Below the pieces are notes generated by a model. That model was not told the origin of the DNA. It worked only from the letters and a program-made list of their open reading frames with translations, and did no database searches. DNA of 64,000 nucleotides from Streptomyces sp. 6-11-2 (GTDB taxonomy: Bacteria > Actinomycetota > Actinomycetes > Streptomycetales > Streptomycetaceae), in the NCBI RefSeq assembly GCF_006540305.1, contig NZ_BJOR01000001.1, positions 434,001-498,000 on the forward strand, in the 5' to 3' direction. Position 1 is the first letter of the stretch, and each line of letters starts with the position of its first letter. Below are positions 42,465-50,538 of the stretch, in pieces. The position numbers and the translations under genes were made by a program.

Positions 42465-43282
42465 AGCGCTCCTCGCATCCGCTGCAACAACTCGGCCGAG
42501 TCCGCGGGGGACAGAGCCTGCGAGCGCATCTTGGCATAGCGCATCTGCATGACGCTCACCGCTTCCCGGTCGGAAACCAGCTGCCCGGTTTTCTGCCCCT
42601 CCGAATATCCCAACCACTGGCGCTCCGGGGTCTCCAGAAGTTGCATGGGCCCGTCCGTACCCGCGTGATGCGGCTGCCGCAACGGCATGATCTGCAGCTC
42701 CACGTTCCACAGCTCCGTGCGGACGAGAAGGTGGTCGAGCAGTCCCCGGGTGACTTCCTCACCTCCCGTGTGCCGCAGCAGTACCGACTCCTCGACGATG
42801 AAACTGAACGCGACCGGCGGCCTGCGCGTCAACAGGTCCTGCCGCGCCAGCCGGGCGGCGATCCGCTCCTGCAGCTGCTCCTCCGTGGGCGGGGGCGGCA
42901 CGTTGAGCATCACCGCGCGCGTGTAGGCCTCGGTCTGGAGCAGCCCCGGCACGACCCGGCACTCGTACGTGCACAGGCTGACCGCCGTCTCCTCCAACTG
43001 CGCCCACTCCCGGAACCAGACCGCCAGCCCCCGCTGCCGTCCCACGTGCCGGGCCACCGCGCGCAGCACGCCGAACGACTCCAGCGCCTCCTCCGCCCGC
43101 TCGATGAAGTGAGCGGTGGGCATCCGCCGGCCCTGCTCGACCGAAGCAACCGCAGCATGCGAGTAGTTGAGCCGCTCGGCCAGTTGCTCCTGCGTCAGCA
43201 GGGCTCGTTCACGAAAGACCTTCAGAGCCGCCCCGAACGCCTTCATACTCCCGGACGAATCCAGCGCACTGCCACTTGCCAT
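42461..43282 (-). CDS. XRE-family regulator with DUF5753 (WhiJ-like)
   Basis: 273 residues. The N-terminal helix-turn-helix (~residues 15-70) has LTQEQLAERLNYSHAAVASVEQGRR. The C-terminal DUF5753 part contains VVPGLLQTEAYTRAV, then VEESVLLRHTGG and LWNVELQIMPL. It binds DNA and is thought to be antagonised by the partner DUF397 protein. ATG at 43282 follows AAGGGGG. It is divergent from the NUDIX gene across 148 bases that contain an inverted repeat at 43380-43397. Confidence 0.92.
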   Translation of the reverse strand: MASGSALDSSGSMKAFGAALKVFRERALLTQEQLAERLNYSHAAVASVEQGRRMPTAHFIERAEEALESFGVLRAVARHVGRQRGLAVWFREWAQLEETAVSLCTYECRVVPGLLQTEAYTRAVMLNVPPPPTEEQLQERIAARLARQDLLTRRPPVAFSFIVEESVLLRHTGGEEVTRGLLDHLLVRTELWNVELQIMPLRQPHHAGTDGPMQLLETPERQWLGYSEGQKTGQLVSDREAVSVMQMRYAKMRSQALSPADSAELLQRMRGAL

Positions 43283-43379
43283 GAATGACGACCCCCTTGT
43301 CACACCCGCGTCACCTCTTGCAGCGAATACAACGGCTCGACCCTGAGCAGTGGTTACGTGCCTGGCACGGCTGGAACCA

Positions 43380-43397
43380 GTACAGGACGGCCTGTAC
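43380..43397. promoter_or_regulatory. Inverted repeat between XRE regulator and NUDIX gene
   Basis: GTACAGG-ACGG-CCTGTAC is an exact 7-4-7 inverted repeat, 33 bases before the NUDIX GTG and ~100 bases before the regulator ATG. It is a possible operator for the XRE protein or a promoter-overlapping element. No binding evidence is available from sequence. Confidence 0.45.
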
Positions 43398-43430
43398 GGG
43401 CAGCACCACACCGCCGAAAGGACCTGATCT

Positions 43431-43985
43431 GTGACGGCACGCCCCGCACACCGCACGACCAGCCCACCTCGGGTGAGCACTCGTCCACGGACCGCGCGCC
43501 CGCCCGCACCGCACGCCGCGATCGGCGTCGGGGCCATCGTGTTCGGTGAGCGGGGCCTGCTGCTGGGACGGCACCGGCACGGCACCTGGGAGCTGCCCGG
43601 GGGCACTGTCGAGCCCGGAGAGTCCCTCCACGACACGGTCGTGCGCGAACTCGCCGAGGAGACCGGGCTCGTCGCCCGCCCTGAGGACGTGACCCTGCTG
43701 GGCACACTCCTCGACCACGTCGACGACGTCGTACGCGTCACCGTCGGCGCCGTCGTCACGGCCTGGCAGGGCGAACCAGCCGACCAGCCGCACGAAAGCG
43801 TGGGCGACTGGCGCTGGTGGGACCCGGAGGAGCTGCCCCAGGGCCTGTTCGTGTGCAGCGCCCAGATCCTCACGTCCTGGCGCTCCGACCTGCCACCCAT
43901 CGACCACGCACCGGCGCACTTCACTCCGTACGCAGACCGAACACCCGCCGCCTGCGAAGGCGAACAGCACGACCCCTCCCAGTAG
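43431..43985 (+). CDS. NUDIX hydrolase
   Basis: 184 residues. The Nudix box runs [18 protein letters not shown] then AEETGL, with all Glu and Arg metal-binding positions. It hydrolyses nucleoside-diphosphate-linked compounds, substrate not predictable. The GTG start follows GAAAGGA. The first ~28 residues are Pro/Arg/Thr-rich and lie outside the domain. The nucleotide-sugar or mutT-like subclass is not clear. Confidence 0.92.
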   Translation: MTARPAHRTTSPPRVSTRPRTARPPAPHAAIGVGAIVFGERGLLLGRHRHGTWELPGGTVEPGESLHDTVVRELAEETGLVARPEDVTLLGTLLDHVDDVVRVTVGAVVTAWQGEPADQPHESVGDWRWWDPEELPQGLFVCSAQILTSWRSDLPPIDHAPAHFTPYADRTPAACEGEQHDPSQ

Positions 43986-44008
43986 CGTCCAGCTCCCTGG
44001 ATGATGTC

Positions 44009-44500
44009 GTGAAGATCGTTGTCGAGCGTCAGTACGCCTCGAACCCGATCGACTATGAGCGCCTCGTCTCGTTGGTCGAGTCCACCGGCGAACGCGTCGT
44101 GCCCACCGAGGGCGGCGTGCCGGTGAGTGTCCTGTTCCCGGCGGGGGTGGTGGCCCGGCTGGAACACTGGGCCCGCGCCGACTTCGCCACGCCCGCACCG
44201 ATACCGCAGGCCGAAGAAGGGGAGGATGCGAACGAACCGGGGTGGGACGTCGGTCGGCTGCGGATCGAGCCGCTGGCCAATCCGCGGGAGTACGGGCCCT
44301 ACACCCGGTACGTGCGGGCCGACGGCAGGCGCGTGAGCTTCGTCCGGAGCGGGACGGTGGTGGCCGTGCAACTGACTGCCGACGAGGCGGCGTGGCTTGA
44401 GGACAGAGCCATGCATAAGCGCCAGGGATACATGGACCCCAAGCAGGCAGCGGCATTCGCAGAATTCCTGGCTCGACAGCCACCGGTCGGCGAGCAGTGA
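44009..44500 (+). CDS. Hypothetical protein with two Phd/YefM-like halves
   Basis: 163 residues from GTG at 44009. The first half (ERLVSLVESTGERVVPTEGG then VPVSVLFPAGVVARLE) follows the pattern of Phd/YefM antitoxin domains (L..V..GE.V..T..G.PVAVL...). The second half (RRVSFVRSGTVVAVQLTADE then AAWLED) shows the same pattern. An acidic linker (QAEEGEDANEPGWD) separates them. No toxin gene lies beside it; the NUDIX gene ends 23 bases upstream. A tandem-fold orphan antitoxin-like regulator is a guess. Confidence 0.6.
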   Translation: MKIVVERQYASNPIDYERLVSLVESTGERVVPTEGGVPVSVLFPAGVVARLEHWARADFATPAPIPQAEEGEDANEPGWDVGRLRIEPLANPREYGPYTRYVRADGRRVSFVRSGTVVAVQLTADEAAWLEDRAMHKRQGYMDPKQAAAFAEFLARQPPVGEQ

Positions 44501-44747
44501 CTGCGCGCCGGAGCCGCTTTGAAGTCCGATCAACCGGGCCTCAAGGGTCTCGAACGCTCGGAGTGTGAGGCCGCCACGGCTCGCCCGGGGTTCCGTCGTC
44601 TGCGCTGGGGCGGGGTGCCGGTGTCGCCGGCCACTCAGACAGGCTGCGTACGTACATCGGGCTTCCTTTGGCAGGCTACGGATGCCGGCCGTCGAGGAGC
44701 TGACCGCGCGGACGGGGCGCGACCTTGGAACTGCCCGCTGCAGCAGG

Positions 44748-44782
44748 GCGCCCGGGGGCCGCTCAGAGCGGCCCCCGGGCGC
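44748..44782 (-). terminator. Perfect 16-bp hairpin after DUF6585 gene
   Basis: Arms 44748-44763 and 44767-44782 (GCGCCCGGGGGCCGCT and its complement) are exact, with a 3-base loop. It begins 16 bases past the stop of the - strand gene at 44799, so it probably terminates that transcript. The rest of the gap 44501-44747 shows nothing I can name. Confidence 0.8.
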
Positions 44783-44798
44783 TGCCGTGCTCCGGTGG

Positions 44799-45554
44799 TC
44801 AGGCGTTCTGGCGCGGGCCGCCGTATCGGAGCTGGTCGATGAGGGCGAGGAGGAGGAAGAGGTTCGGGACCTTCTTGACCTGCACCTGGGCCCAGGGCAG
44901 CTTCTTGCCGGGCTTGCGCAGCACCAGCATTCCCTGGGAGATTTCGACCTTCTCGATCTCCGTCCAGGTCAGGCTGCCCTTTGCCGTGGCCACACCGCCC
45001 AGGTTCACCGAGAGGCTCCCGTAGGTCAGGGTCCGGCCCTGTTCCAGCCCGGTGACCAGTCCGGGCAACTGCGCTCGGGTGATCTCCTGCTGGAACGCCG
45101 GACCCCAACGCTCCGGCTGGGCGTAGAAGTCGGTCACCTTGAGCCTCGTACCGTCCTCGCGGTGGAGCGTGTAGACGTAGGTGGTCCCGACGTAGATGCC
45201 GTTTGCGTACCGCTCGGTGATCTCCTGGAGCACCGTCATCGAGTCCCAGCGGAAGACGGAGACCTCGCCGTTCCTTCCCACCTCGGCCAGGCCGTGCTCG
45301 AAGAGGTGCAGTCGGCGGGCGGCCTGCTTGCGCGAGAGGTTGGGCGCTGTGAAGGCGAGCCAGAAGAAGTAGGCGGCGAGGGGCGGAAGGATCAGGGAGA
45401 CGATTCCCATGAACAGGACGGCGGCTATCCGCACTGTGCTGATGCGCTTCGGCAGGAATGTCTCGCGCAGCTGCCCAAGCCCTTCGGTCCCCGGGGGCGC
45501 GGCGTCATGGGCTGTTGTCTGTCCGGGGTCCTGCTGAGCGGTGGGTCCTGCCAT
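44799..45554 (-). CDS. DUF6585-like membrane protein
   Basis: 251 residues. An N-terminal cytoplasmic stretch is followed by a hydrophobic segment at ~42-68 (IAAVLFMGIVSLILPPLAAY), then a soluble beta-rich region with HLFEHGLAEV, RWDSMTVLQEITER and VNLGGVATAKGSLTWTEIEK. The pattern matches the actinobacterial DUF6585 proteins as I know them. Function unknown, likely membrane-attached. Gene neighbours give no further hint. Confidence 0.7.
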   Translation of the reverse strand: MAGPTAQQDPGQTTAHDAAPPGTEGLGQLRETFLPKRISTVRIAAVLFMGIVSLILPPLAAYFFWLAFTAPNLSRKQAARRLHLFEHGLAEVGRNGEVSVFRWDSMTVLQEITERYANGIYVGTTYVYTLHREDGTRLKVTDFYAQPERWGPAFQQEITRAQLPGLVTGLEQGRTLTYGSLSVNLGGVATAKGSLTWTEIEKVEISQGMLVLRKPGKKLPWAQVQVKKVPNLFLLLALIDQLRYGGPRQNA

Positions 45555-45721
45555 GAGCCGTGCTCCTCGCCGTCATTATCAGAGATTCGGCGATCATTCT
45601 GCGGTCGGGGCCGACGCTGATACACATCGGGGGGCCTTTTGCCGGTCGCCGGAACCGGCAGGTCGGGCAACCCGGTGACGAAGGCGGCGCATGCGTCGAG
45701 GCCGCGGCCGACGCAACCGCC

Positions 45722-47044
45722 CTACACTCCTGCGGTCCCGGGCTGTTTCGTGTGCCTGTACGTCCTGGCGACGGCTCCGCACTGCAACGCCATCGACAGC
45801 GCCATGGCCGCGCAGATGCCCGGCAGGCCCCACCCCGACAGGGGGTACGCGAGGGCCAGTTGCAGCGCCACTCCGCACGAGGTGATCCGGGCAAGGGCCG
45901 GACTGCCGCCGCTGCCCTCGAACACACCGCCCAGTGCGATGAAGCACGCGAGCAATACCAAGTAGGGCCCCACGCAGCGCAGATAGAGCGTTCCTGCCTC
46001 GGCCACCTCGCCCCCGGCGCCGAAGATCCGCATGATCCACGGTCCCGTGGCAAGCAGGACCAGGGCGGCTGCGAGCCCCAGCGTCCCGGCCAGGAGCAGT
46101 GCCTGGCGCCCGATGGTCCGGCGCTCGTCGTGACCGGCGCCGAGTTGGTGGGCGGTGTGGATGGCGGCGGCCTGGCGCACCGCGTAGAAGGCCATCGTGG
46201 CGACGTACATCGCCTTGGCCGCGATCCCGTACGCGGCGACGTCGCTCACGCCGACCCGGGCGACCACGGCGACGAGCGCGAGCGCCCCGGCCATTCTGAC
46301 GCCGAAGTCGGCCGACATCGGCAGACCGGTCGATGCCGTCCTGCGCGCGTCGGTGCCCAGTTCTTTGATGCGGAACGAGGTTCCTCCGCCGGTCTGCGGG
46401 AGTGCGCCGCTTCGGAGCAGCGTGAGGAAACCGCACCCGAGCGCGGCCGTCCGTCCCAGCACGGTGGAGATCGCCGCCCCGCGCACTCCGAGTCCGAGAC
46501 CGAGGATGAGCAGGGGATCCAGCACGAGGATCAGCCCGTTGGCGAGCAGTGAGAGTTTCATCGGGGTGCGGGTGTCGCCCGCGCCCTTGAGGATGCCGTC
46601 GACGACGTTGGTGGCGAAGAACACCGCGATCCCAGGGAGCGCGATCGAGAAGTACCCGGTGGCGAGGGCCAGTGAACGGCCTTCGTCGCCGCCGAGCACG
46701 AGCTGGGCCAGCGGCTCCCGGCAGAGGTATCCGCCGATGGCGACGACGGGTGTGACGAGTGCCCACAGCGCCCAGCCGCCGCGTACGGCGGAACGGAGCG
46801 CCGCCGGATCCCCCGCCCCCCTGGCCCGTGCGACCAGCACGGTCGTACCGGAGCCGGCGACGAGGATGACGCCGAGCAGCAGGTTCTCGACATTCGTGGC
46901 GACTGCCACCGCGGCGACGGCCTGCCCGCCGAGCCGGGCCACCCACACCATGTTGATGATTCCGGCCATGACCCCGGCGAGCAGCTCGAAGTAGACCGGA
47001 AGCGCGAGCGACGCCAGCCTGCGACGGTGCTCCGCTGCACTCAT
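45722..47044 (-). CDS. MATE family efflux transporter
   Basis: A 440-residue protein with about twelve membrane segments. It has MATE features such as VYFELLAGVMAGIINMVWVA in the first helices and DGILKGAGDTRTPMK between halves. MATE pumps export drugs or metabolites using H+ or Na+. ATG at 47044 was chosen because GAGGGGGGAG precedes it; the frame upstream runs across the operator. It is divergent from a PadR regulator and shares a perfect 20-bp inverted repeat with it, so repression with induction by a pump substrate is likely. Confidence 0.92.
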   Translation of the reverse strand: MSAAEHRRRLASLALPVYFELLAGVMAGIINMVWVARLGGQAVAAVAVATNVENLLLGVILVAGSGTTVLVARARGAGDPAALRSAVRGGWALWALVTPVVAIGGYLCREPLAQLVLGGDEGRSLALATGYFSIALPGIAVFFATNVVDGILKGAGDTRTPMKLSLLANGLILVLDPLLILGLGLGVRGAAISTVLGRTAALGCGFLTLLRSGALPQTGGGTSFRIKELGTDARRTASTGLPMSADFGVRMAGALALVAVVARVGVSDVAAYGIAAKAMYVATMAFYAVRQAAAIHTAHQLGAGHDERRTIGRQALLLAGTLGLAAALVLLATGPWIMRIFGAGGEVAEAGTLYLRCVGPYLVLLACFIALGGVFEGSGGSPALARITSCGVALQLALAYPLSGWGLPGICAAMALSMALQCGAVARTYRHTKQPGTAGV

Positions 47045-47053
47045 CGCTCCCCC

Positions 47054-47094
47054 CTCTTTTCGCTGTACCTCGAATCGAGGTACAGCGAAAAGAG
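47054..47094. promoter_or_regulatory. Perfect 20-bp inverted repeat, PadR operator candidate
   Basis: Arms 47054-47073 (CTCTTTTCGCTGTACCTCGA) and 47075-47094 are exact reverse complements around a single base. The repeat starts 10 bases upstream of the MATE ATG and ends 57 bases before the PadR ATG. TAACAT (47096-47101) next to it could be a -10 for padR. PadR dimers commonly bind such long palindromes and repress both their own gene and a pump. Confidence 0.85.
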
Positions 47095-47151
47095 ATAACA
47101 TGGCGGCGCCGAGTGGACAAGCGCGCGGATGGCACCGAAGGGGACCTGTTC

Positions 47152-47676
47152 ATGCTGGAGCTGTCGATCCTGGGCTTCCTCTACGAAGCACCCCTGCACG
47201 GCTACGAGCTGAAGGCGCGCATCCAAGGCCTCAGCGGTCACATCCGCCCCGTGAGTGACGGCGCGCTCTATCCGGCCATCACCCGACTCGTGAAGGCGGG
47301 CCTGATCGAGCAGCGCACCGAGCCCGGAAGTGGTGCCGCGCACCGCCGGACGCTGTCCCTCACGGAGGCGGGCCGCACCGAGCTTCTGGAGCGCTTGAGG
47401 AGCCCCAAGGAAGTCGAAGTCACCGATGGGCAGCGGTTCTTCACGCTGCTCGCGTTCTTGCGGCACCTTCCGGACCGTGCCGAGCAGGCGGCCGTCCTCC
47501 GTCGCCGGCAAACGTTCCTCGACACCCCGGCGAGCTTCTTCTACCGCGACGGTGAGCCGGTACGGGCCGAGGACGCACCGGACCTGTTCCGGCAGGGCAT
47601 GCTGCGCATCGCCCGTGCCACCGGAACCGAGGAGAGGAGGTGGCTGGACGAGGCGATCGGCAGACTGGAGAGCTGA
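47152..47676 (+). CDS. PadR family transcriptional regulator
   Basis: 174 residues. I chose ATG at 47152 because MLELSILGFLYEAPLHGYEL is the canonical PadR start and AAGGGGAC lies in the right place; GTG at 47113 is also in frame. The winged helix continues with VSDGALYPAITRLVKAGLIE and ends LTEAGRTELLERL. The C-terminal part (~80 residues) is a dimerisation region. It probably controls the divergent MATE pump through the palindrome between them. Confidence 0.93.
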   Translation: MLELSILGFLYEAPLHGYELKARIQGLSGHIRPVSDGALYPAITRLVKAGLIEQRTEPGSGAAHRRTLSLTEAGRTELLERLRSPKEVEVTDGQRFFTLLAFLRHLPDRAEQAAVLRRRQTFLDTPASFFYRDGEPVRAEDAPDLFRQGMLRIARATGTEERRWLDEAIGRLES

Positions 47677-47874
47677 GCGAAGCCGCCCCCGGACCGCTTC
47701 CGGTGTGCGGTTCGACCTCAACACCGACAGGCGATGGGCGTCGCGTATCACCCATGATGTCTGTGATGCCTGCTGTACTCGACTTCGCGACCGGCCGTAC
47801 CGCCGCCCGGTACGGCATGGGTACTCATCCAGCAGTGGGCCCGACGTGTGCACGGTGAGGAGGGCCATGAGGCG

Positions 47875-48519
47875 ATGACGGTGTTCGCCGTCAACCCGAC
47901 GGACAGCGCCTCGGTGCTGGCCGCCTTCGGTGCGCTGGGGGTCCTGGTCGTGACCTTCGCGGAGTCGGGTCTGATCGTGGTCGGCTTCTTCCTTCCCGGT
48001 GACACCCTGCTGATCCCGGCCGGTGTGCTGTGCGCGCAGACCGACGGTCAGACACCGCGGATGGCGTTGTGGCAGGTGCTGGCGTGCGCCGCCGTGGGCG
48101 CTGTGGCGGGCGGACAGGTGGGGTTCCTGCTCGGGCGGCGGGGCGGGCGGACCCTGCTGGCCCGCTCCTCCAACCGGCGTCTGAAGGAACGGGCGGCGCG
48201 GGCGCAGGAACTCCTGGCCCGCTACGGGCAGGGCAAGGCGCTCGTGATCGGCCGCTTCATCCCGATGCTGCGGACCGTGCTGCACCCGGCGGCCGGGGCG
48301 CTCGGTGTGCCCACGCGGACCTTCACTCTCTGGGCGACCGTCGGGGGCGTGCTCTGGACCCAGAGCCTGGTGCTGGCCGGATACGGTCTGGGGGCGTCGG
48401 TCCCCCGCATCGGCGACTACCTCCTGGTCATGGTCGCCGTGCTCGTCGTGCTCTCCCTGGTGCCTCTGCTGGTGCAGGCACGGCGTGCACGGCACACCCG
48501 GCAGCCGCCCACGCGATGA
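47875..48519 (+). CDS. DedA family membrane protein
   Basis: A 214-residue protein with ~5 membrane segments and the two DedA (VTT domain) motifs: ESGLIVVGFFLPGDTLLIP and GRFIPMLRTVLHPAAG. DedA proteins translocate lipids such as undecaprenyl phosphate or phosphatidylethanolamine across the membrane and support envelope integrity. ATG at 47875 is preferred; GTG at 47848 gives a nine-residue extension. It is convergent with the ABC transporter gene. Confidence 0.92.
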   Translation: MTVFAVNPTDSASVLAAFGALGVLVVTFAESGLIVVGFFLPGDTLLIPAGVLCAQTDGQTPRMALWQVLACAAVGAVAGGQVGFLLGRRGGRTLLARSSNRRLKERAARAQELLARYGQGKALVIGRFIPMLRTVLHPAAGALGVPTRTFTLWATVGGVLWTQSLVLAGYGLGASVPRIGDYLLVMVAVLVVLSLVPLLVQARRARHTRQPPTR

Positions 48520-48564
48520 GAGCGCCCTCGCGGTGACCGGGCGGCCGCCAGTACCAGGTGCCGC

Positions 48565-50499
48565 CTACGCCACCGCCTCCCCGGCCACCACGGCCTCCGG
48601 CGCCACCCCCGCTTGCCGCGCCTCCCGCGCCTGTTCGGCCCGCTGCTCGAACTGCGTGCGGTGCAGCTCCGCGTACCGGCCGTCCGCCGCCAGGAGTTCG
48701 TCGTGGGTGCCGCGTTCGACGATCAGTCCGCCCTCGACGACCAGGATGAGGTCGGCGGCCCGCACCGTGGACAGGCGGTGGGCGATCACCACCGCGGTCC
48801 GGCCGTCCAGGGCCTCGGTCAGTGCCTCCTGGACGGCCGCCTCCGAGGTGTTGTCGAGGTGGGCGGTGGCCTCGTCGAGGATGACCACCCGCTGGCGGGC
48901 CAGCAGCAGCCGGGCGATGGTCATGCGCTGACGTTCCCCGCCGGACAGACGGTAGCCGCGCTCGCCGACGACGGTGTCGAGGCCGTCGGGCAGGGAGCGC
49001 ACGAGGTCGTCGAGGCGGGCCCGGCGCAGGGCGTCCCACAGTTCCGCCTCGGTCGCCGAGGGGCGGGCCAGCAACAGATTGGCGCGCACGGAGTCGTGGA
49101 ACAGGTGGCCGTCCTGGGTGACCATGCCGAGGGTCGCCCGCAGGGACGCCGAGGTCAGGTCGCGGACGTCGACGCCGCCGACGCGCACGGCGCCCTCGTC
49201 GACGTCGTACAGGCGCGGCAGCAGTTGCGCGATCGTCGACTTGCCGGCGCCGGAGGAGCCGACGAGGGCGACGGTCTGTCCGGCCTCGGCGCGGAAGGAG
49301 ACGCCGTGCAGAACCTCGGCGCCGTCGCGGGTGTCGAGGCCGGCGACCTCCTCCAGTGAGGCGAGGGAGACCTTGTCGGCGGACGGGTAGCCGAAGCGGA
49401 CGCCCTCGAACTCCACGGCGAGGGGTCCCTCGGGCACCTGGCGGGCGTCCGGCTTCTCCTCGATCAGCGGCTTGAGGTCGAGCACCTCGAAGACCCGCTC
49501 GAAGCTGACCAGGGCGCTCATCACCTCCACGCGCGCCCCGGCGAGCGCGGTGAGCGGCGCGTACAGGCGGGTCAGCAGCAGGGCGAGCGACACGACGGCG
49601 CCCGGCTCCAGGGTGCCGCGCAGGGCGAAGTACCCGCCGAGGCCGTAGACGAGGGCCAGCGCCAGCGAGGACACCAGGGTCAGCGCGGTGATGAAGGCGG
49701 ACTGCGCCGTCGCCGTGCGGATGCCGATGTCCCGCACCCGGGCGGCGCGGGCCGCGAACTCCTCCGACTCCTGCTCCGGGCGGCCGAAGAGCTTGACCAG
49801 TGTGGCGCCGGGGGCGGAGAAGCGCTCCGTCATCCGGGTGCCCATCGCCGCGTTCAGCGTGGCCGCCTCCCGCTGCATACGGGCCATCCGGCTGCCCATC
49901 CGCCGGGCCGGCACCACGAACACCGGCAGCAGCACCAGGGCGAACAGGGTGATCTGCCAGGACAGGGTGAGCATGACGGCGAGGGTGAGCAGCAGCGTGA
50001 CCACGTTGCTGACGACGCCCGAGAGGGTGTTGCTGAAGGCCCGCTGGGCGCCGATGACGTCGTTGTTGAGCCGGGAGACGAGCGCCCCCGTACGCGTGCG
50101 TGTGAAGAACGCCACCGGCATGCGCTGCACATGGTCGAACACCGCCGTGCGCAGATCGAGGATGAGTCCCTCGCCGAGCGTGGCCGACAGGCGTCTGCCG
50201 AGGATGCCGAACGCCGCCTCGGCCACCGCGATCAGGGCGATGAGCAGGGCCAGGCGTACGACCGTGCCCTGGTCGCCCCGCGACACGATCACGTCGACGA
50301 CGCGCCCGGCGAGTACGGGGGTCGCCACCGCGAGCAGCGCGGTCACCACCCCGAGGGCGACGAACTGCGCGATACGGCGGCGGTGGGGCCGGGCGAACGC
50401 GCCGATACGGCGCAGCGTCGCGCGGGCGAGCGGACGCCGCTCCTGCTGGGCGGTCATGACGCTGTGCAGCTGCGTCCAGGCGGTGGTCTCCATGCTCAT
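48565..50499 (-). CDS. ABC exporter, fused permease and ATPase
   Basis: A 644-residue half-transporter: six-helix exporter TMD (~40-330), then an NBD with Walker A GSSGAGKST, Q-loop TQDG, signature LSGGERQR, Walker B RVVILDEATAHLD and H-loop AHRLSTV. It works as a dimer and exports an unknown drug, lipid or metabolite. No ribosome site precedes ATG 50499. A promoter with a 19-base spacer and a SoxR-like box ends just before it, so the mRNA is probably leaderless and activated by a MerR-type protein not encoded here. Confidence 0.94.
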   Translation of the reverse strand: MSMETTAWTQLHSVMTAQQERRPLARATLRRIGAFARPHRRRIAQFVALGVVTALLAVATPVLAGRVVDVIVSRGDQGTVVRLALLIALIAVAEAAFGILGRRLSATLGEGLILDLRTAVFDHVQRMPVAFFTRTRTGALVSRLNNDVIGAQRAFSNTLSGVVSNVVTLLLTLAVMLTLSWQITLFALVLLPVFVVPARRMGSRMARMQREAATLNAAMGTRMTERFSAPGATLVKLFGRPEQESEEFAARAARVRDIGIRTATAQSAFITALTLVSSLALALVYGLGGYFALRGTLEPGAVVSLALLLTRLYAPLTALAGARVEVMSALVSFERVFEVLDLKPLIEEKPDARQVPEGPLAVEFEGVRFGYPSADKVSLASLEEVAGLDTRDGAEVLHGVSFRAEAGQTVALVGSSGAGKSTIAQLLPRLYDVDEGAVRVGGVDVRDLTSASLRATLGMVTQDGHLFHDSVRANLLLARPSATEAELWDALRRARLDDLVRSLPDGLDTVVGERGYRLSGGERQRMTIARLLLARQRVVILDEATAHLDNTSEAAVQEALTEALDGRTAVVIAHRLSTVRAADLILVVEGGLIVERGTHDELLAADGRYAELHRTQFEQRAEQAREARQAGVAPEAVVAGEAVA

Positions 50500-50506
50500 G
50501 GAGAAG

Positions 50507-50537
50507 AACCTAGAACCTCAAGCATCGTTGAGGTCAA
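50507..50537 (-). promoter_or_regulatory. MerR/SoxR-type promoter of the ABC exporter
   Basis: On the - strand TTGACC (50537-50532) and TAGGTT (50512-50507) are separated by exactly 19 bases, the overlong spacer typical of MerR-family targets. Inside the spacer region is ACCTCAAGCATCGTTGAGGT (50515-50534 on +). Its 18-base CCTCAAG-N4-GTTGAGG core closely resembles the E. coli SoxR box (CCTCAAG-N4-CTTGAGG). The start point predicted ~7 bases downstream falls at the ATG. Confidence 0.75.
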
Positions 50538-50538
50538 T

